Made by a program: the position numbers and the translations under genes
The notes under the pieces: model-generated
Told to the model about the DNA's origin: nothing
The model's database searches: none
The model's input: the letters and a program-made list of their open reading frames with translations, nothing else
Shown: one piece after another, positions 33,046-41,402 of the stretch
Numbering within the stretch: the first letter of the stretch is position 1
Layout: the number at the start of each line of letters is the position of its first letter
From: Mucilaginibacter kameinonensis
GTDB taxonomy: Bacteria; Bacteroidota; Bacteroidia; Sphingobacteriales; Sphingobacteriaceae
DNA: 64,000 nucleotides
Direction of reading: 5' to 3'
NCBI RefSeq assembly: GCF_003675385.1
Contig: NZ_RCWZ01000002.1
Coordinates: 1,116,001 to 1,180,000 of the forward strand

Positions 33046-33327
33046 ATGGGTAATAATACTGCAAGCATATATTTCAGGTCAAAAAAGGTTTCGTTAATAA
33101 TACTGGCGGTAACAGCCCTGGTTTGCTCCAGAGTGCTGTTCGTTTTTTTCAATGATCCCGAAGGCCCAAATCTTTTAATAATTATTGGCCTGGCTGCGGC
33201 TATATATTTATTGTCCTGGATAGTTTATGTATTCGGCCCCTTGAGAATAAATGGCTTTACGAGACTTGCTGTAGTAATTTGTATTCAAGTACTATTGGTT
33301 ATCGGTCTCTATTTTTGCATGGAGTAA
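33046..33327 (+). CDS. Three-helix membrane protein, 93 aa
   Basis: From the ATG at 33046, preceded by TAAGG: MGNNTASIYFRSKKVSLIIL starts helix 1, LLIIIGLAAAIYLLSWIVYV is helix 2 and LAVVICIQVLLVIGLYFCM helix 3. In-frame starts at 33022 (ATG) and 33004 (TTG) exist but add hydrophobic residues without support. No family recognised. Confidence 0.55.
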   Translation: MGNNTASIYFRSKKVSLIILAVTALVCSRVLFVFFNDPEGPNLLIIIGLAAAIYLLSWIVYVFGPLRINGFTRLAVVICIQVLLVIGLYFCME

Positions 33328-33712
33328 ATTCCTAAAATTTAGTAGATTAAGTTTAGCTAAGCAGTGGATTTAGAGTTAACCCCTGCGTTTACTTATATGA
33401 TTGATTATTAGTGTTTTGTGTAGAAATAAATGAATTTCTGTTAACCCTGTTAACCCCCCCACCATCGGCTTAAGTTAACGACTATGGTGCGGCCAATAGC
33501 GCGACGATGTAAGTTCATTACAACAATAGTCCTTACCCGCCATTCGGGGATTGCTTCGTTCCTCGCAATGATACGGTGGAGATGTTGTTCCTCCTTCATA
33601 GATCCCAGTTTTTCTTTTTACTGACATAATTTCTGCGCCAGTCCTGCACCCGGCGCAATTTTACGCTTCAATTACCTTTACTTTTTTAAATTGCAGTCTT
33701 ATACATATTTAT
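33328..33712. other. Intergenic region with decayed repeat
   Basis: A 385-base gap. It holds two copies of TGTTAACCC around 33439-33456, a loose inverted repeat (CACCAT at about 33470 with ATGGTG at about 33484), and at 33546-33575 a half copy of the REP-like element (GATTGCTTCGTTCCTCGCAA). No gene is supported. The promoter of the next gene must lie in the final 100 bases; no good TAnnTTTG box is seen. Confidence 0.5.
33546..33575. repeat. REP-like element, half copy
   Basis: GGGATTGCTTCGTTCCTCGC followed by AATGA matches the right arm of the element at 17425-17520. The left arm is missing or degraded. Confidence 0.6.
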
Positions 33713-34978
33713 ATGCACAGTAGTGGCTTTTTAAAAGTACTTGCAATTATTGCGTTAATTAGTTTATTGTTTGACTGGTATGTTCACTCAGGCCTTAAAA
33801 CCCTAACTACCGACTGGCAATCAAACCTGTGGCGAAGCATTGTTTTATGGGGATATTTAATCATTTCGATAGGTGTAACTGTTTTGTTTTTATTGGGCTT
33901 TGGCGCCTTTACTACGGCAAACGGAATGCGTCCTTTTCACGAGTGGATGCTGAGCCTGTTCCTTACCTTTTTTATCACCAAACTGGTTTTTATAATTATA
34001 CTTTCCCTTGGTGATCTTGGGCGTTTCTTCGTCGGGATTTTCAATAAGATCAGCGGTTCTGGAAGTGCCAACGGGCAATCAGCTTTCCCCGGCAGGCGCA
34101 AATTTATCAGCGAGATAGCGGTGCTTGTAGCTGCCGTGCCATTTACCTCGTTCTTTTATGCCATGTTTAAAGGCAAATACGATTACAAGCTGCATAAAAC
34201 CACACTTTATTTTGAAGACCTGCCGGAGGCCTTCGACGGATTTACCATAACGCAGCTCTCTGATATCCATTCGGGCAGTTTTGACAATACAGAGGCGATG
34301 CAGCGTGGTATCGATCTGGCAAAAGCTCAAAAAAGTGATCTGTTTGTTTTTACCGGCGATCTGGTGAATAACGCGGCCTCAGAAATTGAACCCTATATCG
34401 ATAGGTTTGGACAGATCAAAGCTCCTTACGGGCAGTTTTCTATTTTAGGGAATCATGATTATGGCGATTATATCGTATGGAACAGCGAACAGGAGAAAGC
34501 TGCCAACCTGGATAAGCTTAAGCAACACCATAAAGCGTTAGGTTATCGCTTATTGATGGATGAGAATGTAACTATCGAGAAAGGGGGGCAAACTATCTCG
34601 CTCATCGGGATCCAGAACTGGGGTAGGGGTTTTATACAGGTAGGAGATCTGAATAAAGCAATGCAGGGTGTACCCAAAGATGCTTTTAAAATACTGTTGT
34701 CGCATGATCCTACCCACTGGGAAGAGCAGGTGCGGTATAATCCAACCACCATTCATCTCACGCTCTCGGGACATACCCACGGGGCGCAGTTTGGTGTAGA
34801 GATCCCAGGTTTTAGATGGAGCCCTGTAAAGTATCGCTATCTTGATTGGGCAGGTCTTGCCAACGAAAAGAACCGTTATCTATATGTAAATCGCGGTTTC
34901 GGCTTTCTGGCATTTTCGGGCCGGTTGGGTATTTGGCCGGAGGTTACCGTTATTGAGCTGAAGAAGAAGCTTACGTAA
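33713..34978 (+). CDS. Membrane-anchored metallophosphoesterase (YkuE-like)
   Basis: A protein of 421 residues. Four hydrophobic helices span the first ~145 residues, then a calcineurin-like phosphoesterase domain with its five metal blocks: LSDIHSG (D-x-H), FTGDLVNN (GD), ILGNHDYGD (GNHD), LLSHDP and LSGHTHGAQFG (GHTH). The layout matches the YkuE/YaeI-like phosphodiesterase group; YaeI acts on lipid A-related or UDP-linked substrates, but this protein's substrate is unknown. It is separated from the next small gene by 67 bases. Confidence 0.92.
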   Translation: MHSSGFLKVLAIIALISLLFDWYVHSGLKTLTTDWQSNLWRSIVLWGYLIISIGVTVLFLLGFGAFTTANGMRPFHEWMLSLFLTFFITKLVFIIILSLGDLGRFFVGIFNKISGSGSANGQSAFPGRRKFISEIAVLVAAVPFTSFFYAMFKGKYDYKLHKTTLYFEDLPEAFDGFTITQLSDIHSGSFDNTEAMQRGIDLAKAQKSDLFVFTGDLVNNAASEIEPYIDRFGQIKAPYGQFSILGNHDYGDYIVWNSEQEKAANLDKLKQHHKALGYRLLMDENVTIEKGGQTISLIGIQNWGRGFIQVGDLNKAMQGVPKDAFKILLSHDPTHWEEQVRYNPTTIHLTLSGHTHGAQFGVEIPGFRWSPVKYRYLDWAGLANEKNRYLYVNRGFGFLAFSGRLGIWPEVTVIELKKKLT

Positions 34979-35045
34979 GCTTAAAAGGTTGGGTGCTAAT
35001 TGCGGCGCGATTTTTATACGCTTTAGCATATCTAAAATTAAAATT

Positions 35046-35258
35046 ATGGCAGCCAACGACATGAAAAGAATAGGTAAACGTGGTCCGGAAGTGCAACAGC
35101 GCAGTAATGCCTGGGAAGTGATGAGGCCTTTTGTGCATTTCGGTATTAAGGCTGTGACCGCTATGGCCCATACGCTGATTTACATTGTAAAACATATCCC
35201 CAAACCCGATCAGCTTAAACCACCCGAAAGAAAAAGTGATAAGGTAATTAAAATATAA
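35046..35258 (+). CDS. Small basic hypothetical protein, 70 aa
   Basis: ATG at 35046. Starts MAANDMKRIGKRGPEVQQRS; a single hydrophobic segment (FVHFGIKAVTAMAHTLIYIV) lies between basic ends, so a membrane-associated product is likely. A terminator hairpin follows at once. Not recognised; probably a lineage-specific conserved protein. Confidence 0.6.
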   Translation: MAANDMKRIGKRGPEVQQRSNAWEVMRPFVHFGIKAVTAMAHTLIYIVKHIPKPDQLKPPERKSDKVIKI

Positions 35259-35263
35259 ATAGC

Positions 35264-35292
35264 AAACCCGGTAGTAAATGACTGGGTTTTTT
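35264..35292 (+). terminator. Terminator after the 70-aa gene
   Basis: AAACCCGGT pairs with ACTGGGTTT, with one non-Watson-Crick pair, across an eight-base loop. It runs into a T7 tract. Confidence 0.7.
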
Positions 35293-35363
35293 ATTGCAAT
35301 AGCCCGAACCATTTAACAGAATAAAACAATGGTTTGTCGGCTCGCTAAAATTGAATAGTAGGA

Positions 35364-35591
35364 TTAGTATCTACGCCTATATTTTTTATAATAATTTTTA
35401 CCACTTCTGATTGCTATAAAAGGTAACAGCCCTATCACAATAAGTGGAAAGGATAACATCATCAAAATACTGCCCCAGGTATGTCCCGGTTGCTTTGTGG
35501 AGAAGTGATGTTTTGCGCCTATGTATGCAATTCCGATACTAAAAAGTATCAGGATGAATCCGCGCAGTCTCAATTTCTGTACAATGTTCAT
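35364..35591 (-). CDS. Small two-helix membrane protein, 75 aa
   Basis: ATG at 35591; a TTG at 35618 would add nine residues. Two hydrophobic helices (GFILILFSIGIAYIGA; GSILMMLSFPLIVIGLLPFI) are separated by a KHHFSTKQPGHTW loop, ending in a basic YYKKYRRRY tail. No family recognised. Confidence 0.55.
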   Translation of the reverse strand: MNIVQKLRLRGFILILFSIGIAYIGAKHHFSTKQPGHTWGSILMMLSFPLIVIGLLPFIAIRSGKNYYKKYRRRY

Positions 35592-35618
35592 TGGACTACT
35601 AATATATTGTTTCGACAA

Positions 35619-36009
35619 TGAAATTTAGTGATTGTTTTTTGCCAAAAAAAGAAAGACTTAAGTTTTCAGGAATCAAAAGTGCAGTTAAACGGCCTCTTGT
35701 TAGTTTTTAAAAACGTTTTACCGTTAATACACCCATGTAAAATACCGTGTTTTCACGGATTGCGGCAATGTTTTTTAATAGCGACATTTAGATGTTGGTT
35801 AAAATGTACGCATACAAAAATGCCATTGCTTATAACCGGCTGCTAACGTTGCCGATGTAACATTGAAACATATTTAAAACCTAAACCTTAACCTTGTCTT
35901 GCACCCGTCTGCCTGACGGGTGTTTTTTGTTTTATACCAGTTTTAATTAATAAGCGTTGTGTAAGTGCTTTGTTGTTTAAGTAGCAATTTGTACTTACTT
36001 TCACCCTCA
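35619..36009. other. Intergenic region before the large outer-membrane protein
   Basis: A 391-base gap. It contains one terminator-like hairpin (35903-35928) and, after it, the promoter region of the 36010 gene. An open frame at 35628-35846 has no coding features and is disregarded. Two loosely repeated AACGTTTTACCGTT/ATACCGTGTTTTCACGG words near 35710-35755 are unexplained. Confidence 0.45.
35903..35928 (+). terminator. Orphan terminator hairpin
   Basis: ACCCGTC pairs with GACGGGT across a five-base loop, followed by GTTTTTT. No gene ends directly before it on the plus strand, which suggests an unrecognised upstream transcript or an ancient gene end. Confidence 0.65.
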
Positions 36010-38850
36010 ATGAATCATCTGTTTACCGGTTATAAAACACTTCAAAAATTAATACTTCCTGCCCTGTTATTTTCTGCTACACTATCAAAGGCGCAGGTGT
36101 TTGGTGGCAACCCGCCTTCAATAAAGTGGAAACAGGTAAACACCCCGCCCGCCAGGGTAATATTTCCGGCTGGATTGGATTCTGCGGGATTAAGAGTGGC
36201 CAATATTGTTCAGCAAATGAACCGTTTGGTAAGGCCAACAATTGGCTCTAAACAAAAGCAGATTAGTATTGTATTGCAGAATCAAACTACCGTAGCCAAT
36301 GGTTATGTGGGTTTAGCCCCTTTTAGGAGCGAGTTTTTTTTAACGCCCGATCAAAACAGCTTTGAAATAGGCAGTTTGCCATGGCCGCAGCAACTGGCCA
36401 TTCATGAGTACAGGCATGTGCAGCAATACAATAATTTTAATGTAGGCCTTTCGCGCTTTCTCCGCATAATTTTTGGCGAGGGAGGGCAGGCGTTGGGTAA
36501 CGACCTGTCTGTACCTAACTGGTTTTTTGAAGGGGATGCCGTATTTAACGAAACCCTGGTGAGCGAACAAGGCAGGGGAAGGCTGCCTTATTTCTTTACC
36601 GGCTATCGTGCGCTATGGGCTGCCGGCAAAAACTACAGTTATATGAAACTCCGCAATGGCTCGTACCGCGATTATGTACCCGATCATTATCCGCTTGGCT
36701 ATATGATGGTGGCGTACGGTCGCGAAAAATATGGCAGCGAATTGTGGAAGAACGTGACGCACGATGCTGCAGCTTATCGGGGAGGGTTTTATCCTTTTCA
36801 ATGGGCTGTAAAAAAATATACCGGCGAGAGTTTCCAATCTTTCTCAAATAATGGGTTCAGCTATTTTAAGCAACAATTTGCCGAAGATGATACCCAGCCC
36901 GCTGCCCAACGAAGAACGCATTTTGATGCCAACAGGCAGTACCCGGCGTTTGTGAACGACAGCACAATTGTTTACGCCGAAAGTACCTATGATCATTTGC
37001 CCGCTTTCGTTATAAAAACCGGCAATAAGGAAGTAAAACTCAGTACTCGTTCTTATTCGTTGGATAGCTATTTTGATTATAACAACGGTAAAGTTGTTTA
37101 TGCATCATACCGACCTGATTTACGCTGGGGCTATCGTAATTATAGTGAGCTGATATTGCTTGATGCGCAAACAGGCCAGGAGCATCGTATCACTTCAAAA
37201 GCAAAATACTTTTCGCCCGCTTTCAATGTTGACGGTAAGCGTATAGTTGCCGTGCAGGTTGATCCATCTGGTAAAAGCCAGCTCCATATTTTAGATACCG
37301 CAGGAAAAGTAGAAACAGAAATTCCGAACCCTCTGGGGCTATTTTATACCTATCCAAAGTTTTATGGCGATGATAAACTGATCTCGGCAGCCCGTAATAA
37401 GGAGGGAAAAATGGGGATAGCGCTTACAGAGATTGCTACGGGTAAAACAGCTTATATAACGCCGCTAAGTTTCCGCCCGATAGGCTTTATCGCCATAAAA
37501 AAAGATACGCTGTACTTTACCCAGACTGATGGCAAAAACGACCGCCTGTTTGTGATGATGCTTAATAATAGAAGCATTTTCGAGATGCTGCCTACCGGTA
37601 ATTATACGGGATTAGGCTATTATCAACCGGCGGTAAGTGATGGTAAACTGGCCTGGGTTGGCTTTACTGCCGATGGTTATCAAATAAATCAGGCTAATAA
37701 AAAAGATCTGAAATGGATAGCCGCCGGAGGTGATTATGCACGTTACCTGCCCGATCTGGGTATCACAGCGCTAAAAAAAGATTCGGCCGCCAATCTGGTT
37801 GCAGGTATTGTTAATAAACCATTGCCGGTTACCAATTATTCAAAAGCGCATGGTTTGTTTAACTTTCACAGCATTATCCCTAACATCAGCGACCCTAATT
37901 ATTCGTTCGCTATCACAGGCGAAAACGTGCTGAACACTTTTCAATCGGAGCTGTCTTTTGACTATAACACTAATGAAGGGTATAAGCAATTTGGCTTTGA
38001 TGCCATCTACGGGGCATTGTTCCCCTATATTTCTGCAGGGGCAGATTACACGCTTGACAGACGAAGTTTTTATAAAGGACAGTATGTTTACTGGAACGAA
38101 ACCGCTGTGCATGGCGGTTTGCGAGTACCGTTGAACTTTAGCGAGGGTAAGCGTATAACAGGTCTTACTTTTGGCAGCGATCTGTATTTTAACAGTATAA
38201 ATTTTCAGCAGGCTTACAAAAACAGCTTTTCTGACAGGTCATACAGTTATTTGAATAACTATGTCAGTTTTAGTAACCAAACTCAACAGGCACAAAAAAA
38301 TATCTACCCCCGGTTTGCGCAAAGCATTGGCGTTAACTATAAATCGGCAGTATCAGGCTCCGGCGCAACACAGTTGTTAGCTACAGGAAGCTTTTATTTC
38401 CCCGGTTTATTTGTGAACCACAACTTCGTGATCAGCCTGGCCCATCAGCAAAAGGGAAAAGATAATGTGATCAGTTTCTCTAATGATTTCCCTTTCTCTA
38501 AGGGGTATACTGCCGAAAATCTCGACAATATGAATAAGGTAGGATTAACCTACCACTTGCCGATAGCTTACCCCGATGCCGGCTTTGGTAACCTTTTTTA
38601 CCTGTTACGACTGCGCGCAGCCTTATTTTTTGATTATACCCATGCTAATGCCGCTAACTTTTTTACCGATGGCAGCAGCTTTAAACAAAATTTCCGCTCG
38701 GCAGGAGGGACGCTATATTTCGATACCAAATTCTTTAATCAAAACAGTATCACATTCGGTATCAGGTACAGCAGGTTGCTGGATGAGGATTTCTTTGGCG
38801 GGACCGGCCGCAACAGGATTGAGTTAGTGTTGCCGGTAACTTTCTTTTAA
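36010..38850 (+). CDS. Outer-membrane protease-like / propeller / barrel fusion protein
   Basis: A 946-residue protein from ATG 36010; upstream codons to 35965 precede a good signal peptide (ends TLSKAQ) and are not used. Domains in order: a gluzincin-like peptidase region with HEYRH (132-136) and a downstream WFFEGDA glutamate (Glu174); a TolB/WD40-like beta-propeller at about 310-620 with repeats such as YFSPAFNVDGKRIVAVQVDP; and a beta-barrel at about 640-946, ending NRIELVLPVTFF with the terminal Phe of outer-membrane barrels. A surface peptidase or assembly factor is plausible; biochemical role unknown. Confidence 0.72.
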   Translation: MNHLFTGYKTLQKLILPALLFSATLSKAQVFGGNPPSIKWKQVNTPPARVIFPAGLDSAGLRVANIVQQMNRLVRPTIGSKQKQISIVLQNQTTVANGYVGLAPFRSEFFLTPDQNSFEIGSLPWPQQLAIHEYRHVQQYNNFNVGLSRFLRIIFGEGGQALGNDLSVPNWFFEGDAVFNETLVSEQGRGRLPYFFTGYRALWAAGKNYSYMKLRNGSYRDYVPDHYPLGYMMVAYGREKYGSELWKNVTHDAAAYRGGFYPFQWAVKKYTGESFQSFSNNGFSYFKQQFAEDDTQPAAQRRTHFDANRQYPAFVNDSTIVYAESTYDHLPAFVIKTGNKEVKLSTRSYSLDSYFDYNNGKVVYASYRPDLRWGYRNYSELILLDAQTGQEHRITSKAKYFSPAFNVDGKRIVAVQVDPSGKSQLHILDTAGKVETEIPNPLGLFYTYPKFYGDDKLISAARNKEGKMGIALTEIATGKTAYITPLSFRPIGFIAIKKDTLYFTQTDGKNDRLFVMMLNNRSIFEMLPTGNYTGLGYYQPAVSDGKLAWVGFTADGYQINQANKKDLKWIAAGGDYARYLPDLGITALKKDSAANLVAGIVNKPLPVTNYSKAHGLFNFHSIIPNISDPNYSFAITGENVLNTFQSELSFDYNTNEGYKQFGFDAIYGALFPYISAGADYTLDRRSFYKGQYVYWNETAVHGGLRVPLNFSEGKRITGLTFGSDLYFNSINFQQAYKNSFSDRSYSYLNNYVSFSNQTQQAQKNIYPRFAQSIGVNYKSAVSGSGATQLLATGSFYFPGLFVNHNFVISLAHQQKGKDNVISFSNDFPFSKGYTAENLDNMNKVGLTYHLPIAYPDAGFGNLFYLLRLRAALFFDYTHANAANFFTDGSSFKQNFRSAGGTLYFDTKFFNQNSITFGIRYSRLLDEDFFGGTGRNRIELVLPVTFF

Positions 38851-38859
38851 CAGGCTTTA

Positions 38860-38907
38860 CAAGATACCAGTCTTGCATCCTGATATCTTGTATCCTGAAT
38901 CTTTTTT
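38860..38907. terminator. Weak terminator/repeat between convergent genes
   Basis: CAAGATA and TATCTTG are complementary and are surrounded by repeated ATCCTGA/ATCTTG words, ending in a T-rich run. It lies exactly between the stops of the 36010 gene and cutC. Confidence 0.45.
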
Positions 38908-39657
38908 TTAACCGTTCGCCAGTCTTATCAATTCCTTAACCCGGTCAACGCCGGTAACATCAATGCTATATTCATCGCCTGCTTCGGCGCTCATCATAAT
39001 ATGATCGTTATGGAATTTCATTTTGCTGGGTACCTTGATCCGGGCAGATGAGTGAACTTCTTTTGCCCCGGTAAAATGAATCAGATCGGCTACGTTGGCT
39101 TCACTTACACCACTACCGGGCATAATGCTGATCCGGTCTCCGGCTTGTTCAACAAGTCGGTTTAAGTTGCTTGCACCTTCAATAGCTGTACTTTTACCTC
39201 CTGATGTCAGGACACGTTCACAGCCCATTTCAATAATCTCTTCAAGGGCTTTATGCTGATCAGCGCACATATCAAAAGCACGATGAAAGGTTACGCCAAG
39301 TCCCCATTGACGGGCAAGGCGTACCATTTCGGTGCAGCGTTCTATATCTATGGCGCCATCTTCATTAAGTATACCGATCACAACGCCGTCGCATCCGGCA
39401 TCAATACAATACCTGATGTCGGCCATCATGAGTTGGTACTCCATATCATTGTACAAAAAATCACCTCCACGGGGGCGAATAAGTACATATAGCTTAATAT
39501 GGAGCAGGCTACGGGCCATTAAAATGGTACCGTGCGATGGGGTGGTGCCACCTTCCTTTAAATTTTCACAAAGTTCAACACGTACAGCGCCTCCCTCCTG
39601 GGCCGCCAGAGCCGATGTTACCGAATTAGCACAAACTTCGAGCGATACGGGTTGCAT
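38908..39657 (-). CDS. cutC: Copper homeostasis protein CutC
   Basis: A TIM-barrel protein of 249 residues with the complete CutC pattern: MQPVSLEVCANSVTSALAAQ, GGAVRVELCENLKEGGTTPS, LIRPRGGDFLYND, GLGVTFHRAFDM, RVLTSGGKSTAIEG and IMPGSGVSEANV. It was linked genetically to copper handling in E. coli, though its actual biochemical role is disputed. No copper genes are nearby. It lies on the same strand as the downstream-named asparaginase gene, separated by a palindromic word repeat. Confidence 0.95.
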   Translation of the reverse strand: MQPVSLEVCANSVTSALAAQEGGAVRVELCENLKEGGTTPSHGTILMARSLLHIKLYVLIRPRGGDFLYNDMEYQLMMADIRYCIDAGCDGVVIGILNEDGAIDIERCTEMVRLARQWGLGVTFHRAFDMCADQHKALEEIIEMGCERVLTSGGKSTAIEGASNLNRLVEQAGDRISIMPGSGVSEANVADLIHFTGAKEVHSSARIKVPSKMKFHNDHIMMSAEAGDEYSIDVTGVDRVKELIRLANG

Positions 39658-39684
39658 GTTCTTTTTTCTTTTAGTTCACTGTTT

Positions 39685-39770
39685 AGTTCATAGTCGATAG
39701 ATCATGGTTCATAGCAAAATCTATTCTTTATAATTATTTCAACTATGAACCATTAACCATGATCTATGAA
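39685..39770. repeat. Palindrome built from iterated TTCATAG/ATCATGG words
   Basis: The left side carries GTTCATAG and GATCATGGTTCATAG; the right carries CTATGAACCATTAACCATGA then TCTATGAAC. The halves are complementary and could form a long interrupted hairpin between the asparaginase stop and the cutC start. Confidence 0.6.
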
Positions 39771-39771
39771 C

Positions 39772-40782
39772 TTATTTATAATAACTCTTTCCTGGTATTA
39801 ATAGGTCCTGCTGTTGTGCATTGCAAACGGCGTATGAAAAACCGCTTTGTATAGCGTAAGCACCATATTCGCCTTTTTTGTTGATAGCTAAGAAGCCAAC
39901 CTGGATTTTCTTAGCGATCTCGGGTTTTTTGCGGATAATGCGGTTTACAGCTTCCTTACATGCATTCTCAGGTGATAAACCCTGACGCATTAGTTCGACA
40001 ACCAAAAAGCTGCCCACATTACGGATCACTTCTTCACCAACACCGGTTGATGTAGCGCCGCCAACTTCATTATCTACATATAAACCTGCACCAATGATTG
40101 GGCTATCGCCAACGCGGCCATGTAGTTTAAAGGCCATACCACTGGTAGTGCAACCACCGGATATATTGCCTTTTGCATCAATAGCCAGCATGCCAATGGT
40201 ATCGTGGTTGTATTTATTGCCAGGCTTGCCTCCGTTTTCGATATTCATTACGGGGCTGTATTGAGCTTTTTTAAGCCATTCTTTCCAGATCTTTTCAGAT
40301 TCCGGAGTTAAAAGTTTTTCTTTTTTCATGCCCTGCTCAACAGCAAACTGGGTTGCGCCTTCGCCAACCAGCATTACGTGAGGGGTTTTTTCCATCACCA
40401 ATCTGGCTACAGAAATAGGGTGGGCGATATCTTCCATGGCAGCTACCGAGCCACAGTTCCCGAACTCGTCCATAATACAGGAGTCGAGGGTAACGTGCCC
40501 GTCGCGGTCTGGTAAACCTGTTCTGCCTACGGTATGGTTGGTAATGTCTTCTGCTTCGGGGATGCGTGCTCCGGCTTCAATAGCGTCAAGAGCGCGGCCT
40601 CCTGTTGATAATACTTTCCATGCTCCTTTATTGGCAATGATACCAAAATCCCAGGTGGAGATTACGATAGGATAACCGCCCTCGGGCTTGGATATGACAG
40701 TTTTTGCTATAGCAGATTGAGAAAGCGCTGCAAGTGAAGCACCTGCAGCCGATAATTTGATGAACTTACGGCGGTTGTACAT
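39772..40782 (-). CDS. N4-(beta-N-acetylglucosaminyl)-L-asparaginase, exported
   Basis: An Ntn-hydrolase of 336 residues that cleaves the GlcNAc-Asn bond of glycoasparagines. A Tat-type signal (YNRRKFIKLSAAGASLAALS) begins it. The autoprocessing site and nucleophile are in YNHDTIGMLAIDAKGNISGG (Thr after HD), with RVGDSPIIGAGLYVD and GATSTGVGEEVIR binding the substrate. These precede the family's Thr/Gly motifs; alpha and beta chains would separate at that Thr. Secretion suggests scavenging of glycoprotein fragments. Confidence 0.92.
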   Translation of the reverse strand: MYNRRKFIKLSAAGASLAALSQSAIAKTVISKPEGGYPIVISTWDFGIIANKGAWKVLSTGGRALDAIEAGARIPEAEDITNHTVGRTGLPDRDGHVTLDSCIMDEFGNCGSVAAMEDIAHPISVARLVMEKTPHVMLVGEGATQFAVEQGMKKEKLLTPESEKIWKEWLKKAQYSPVMNIENGGKPGNKYNHDTIGMLAIDAKGNISGGCTTSGMAFKLHGRVGDSPIIGAGLYVDNEVGGATSTGVGEEVIRNVGSFLVVELMRQGLSPENACKEAVNRIIRKKPEIAKKIQVGFLAINKKGEYGAYAIQSGFSYAVCNAQQQDLLIPGKSYYK

Positions 40783-40802
40783 AGCGCTAATATATAAAAA
40801 AC

Positions 40803-40904
40803 AGACTTAAGTCTTAAGTCGGAAGTCTTTAGTTCGAAGTCAAGGTTCCGTCAGTTATAAAATTGAAGACTTTTGACTCAAGACTTAGAACTTATGACTT
40901 AAAG
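40803..40904. repeat. Palindrome built from iterated AAGTCTT words
   Basis: The left half contains AGACTTAAGTCTTAAGTC and GGAAGTCTT; the right contains GAAGACTTTTGACTCAAGAC then TTAGAACTTATGACTT. It is a long imperfect inverted repeat between the DUF2007 gene stop and the asparaginase start. Confidence 0.55.
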
Positions 40905-40907
40905 GTG

Positions 40908-41348
40908 TTATTCAAAATCGCGCTGGCAGTTAAAACAATGCCAGGCCTTGCGGCTGTAAAAGGGGAATATCATCATCAAAAATGATATGATGGCTGTTAG
41001 CCAGTGAACCCGTTTTTCGGTTGCGGAACCATAGCGTACGTTGGTTGAGCCGCAGTATGGGCAGATAACGGCGTTAAGGGTTTCGTCATCAATTTCTATA
41101 TGGTCCTGGTCATGCAGATCGCCCTCCGCAGCCAAAATTTCACGGCAGCGTTCCAGGTCGCGCTCAAATATTTTTAGTTTAATGCCACCCACCGCCTGGT
41201 TGTAAAGCGGATTTGAACCTATGGTATTTTCATCGGCGATGAAACAGGGGATGCCATAGCCCTCCAGTTTGGTACGAATGATGTGCGCTAACATCACATC
41301 GTAATAGGTTTCAAATGTTATGATCTTTTCTTCGGGTTCAGCAGCCAT
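40908..41348 (-). CDS. DUF2007 signal-transducing-like protein with zinc ribbon
   Basis: 146 residues. The N-terminal ~70 residues match DUF2007 (ITFETYYDVMLAHIIRTKLE, then YGIPCFIADENTIGSNPLYN), a PII-like ferredoxin fold. Next comes CPYCGS, a transmembrane segment (WLTAIISFLMMIFPFY) and CFNCQRDFE; the two CxxC pairs would complete a zinc ribbon around the hydrophobic stretch. Role unknown. It precedes a divergent WYL regulator. Confidence 0.82.
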   Translation of the reverse strand: MAAEPEEKIITFETYYDVMLAHIIRTKLEGYGIPCFIADENTIGSNPLYNQAVGGIKLKIFERDLERCREILAAEGDLHDQDHIEIDDETLNAVICPYCGSTNVRYGSATEKRVHWLTAIISFLMMIFPFYSRKAWHCFNCQRDFE

Positions 41349-41402
41349 ATTGTAGATAAATATTGATCAAAGGTAAATTGTTTTTTATTTAATTTGGACG
41401 CC

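Noticed and set aside
35628..35846. Intergenic open frame, 72 aa
   Set aside because: Composition is irregular and Cys-rich without pattern; no promoter, no terminator directly after it, no recognised domain.
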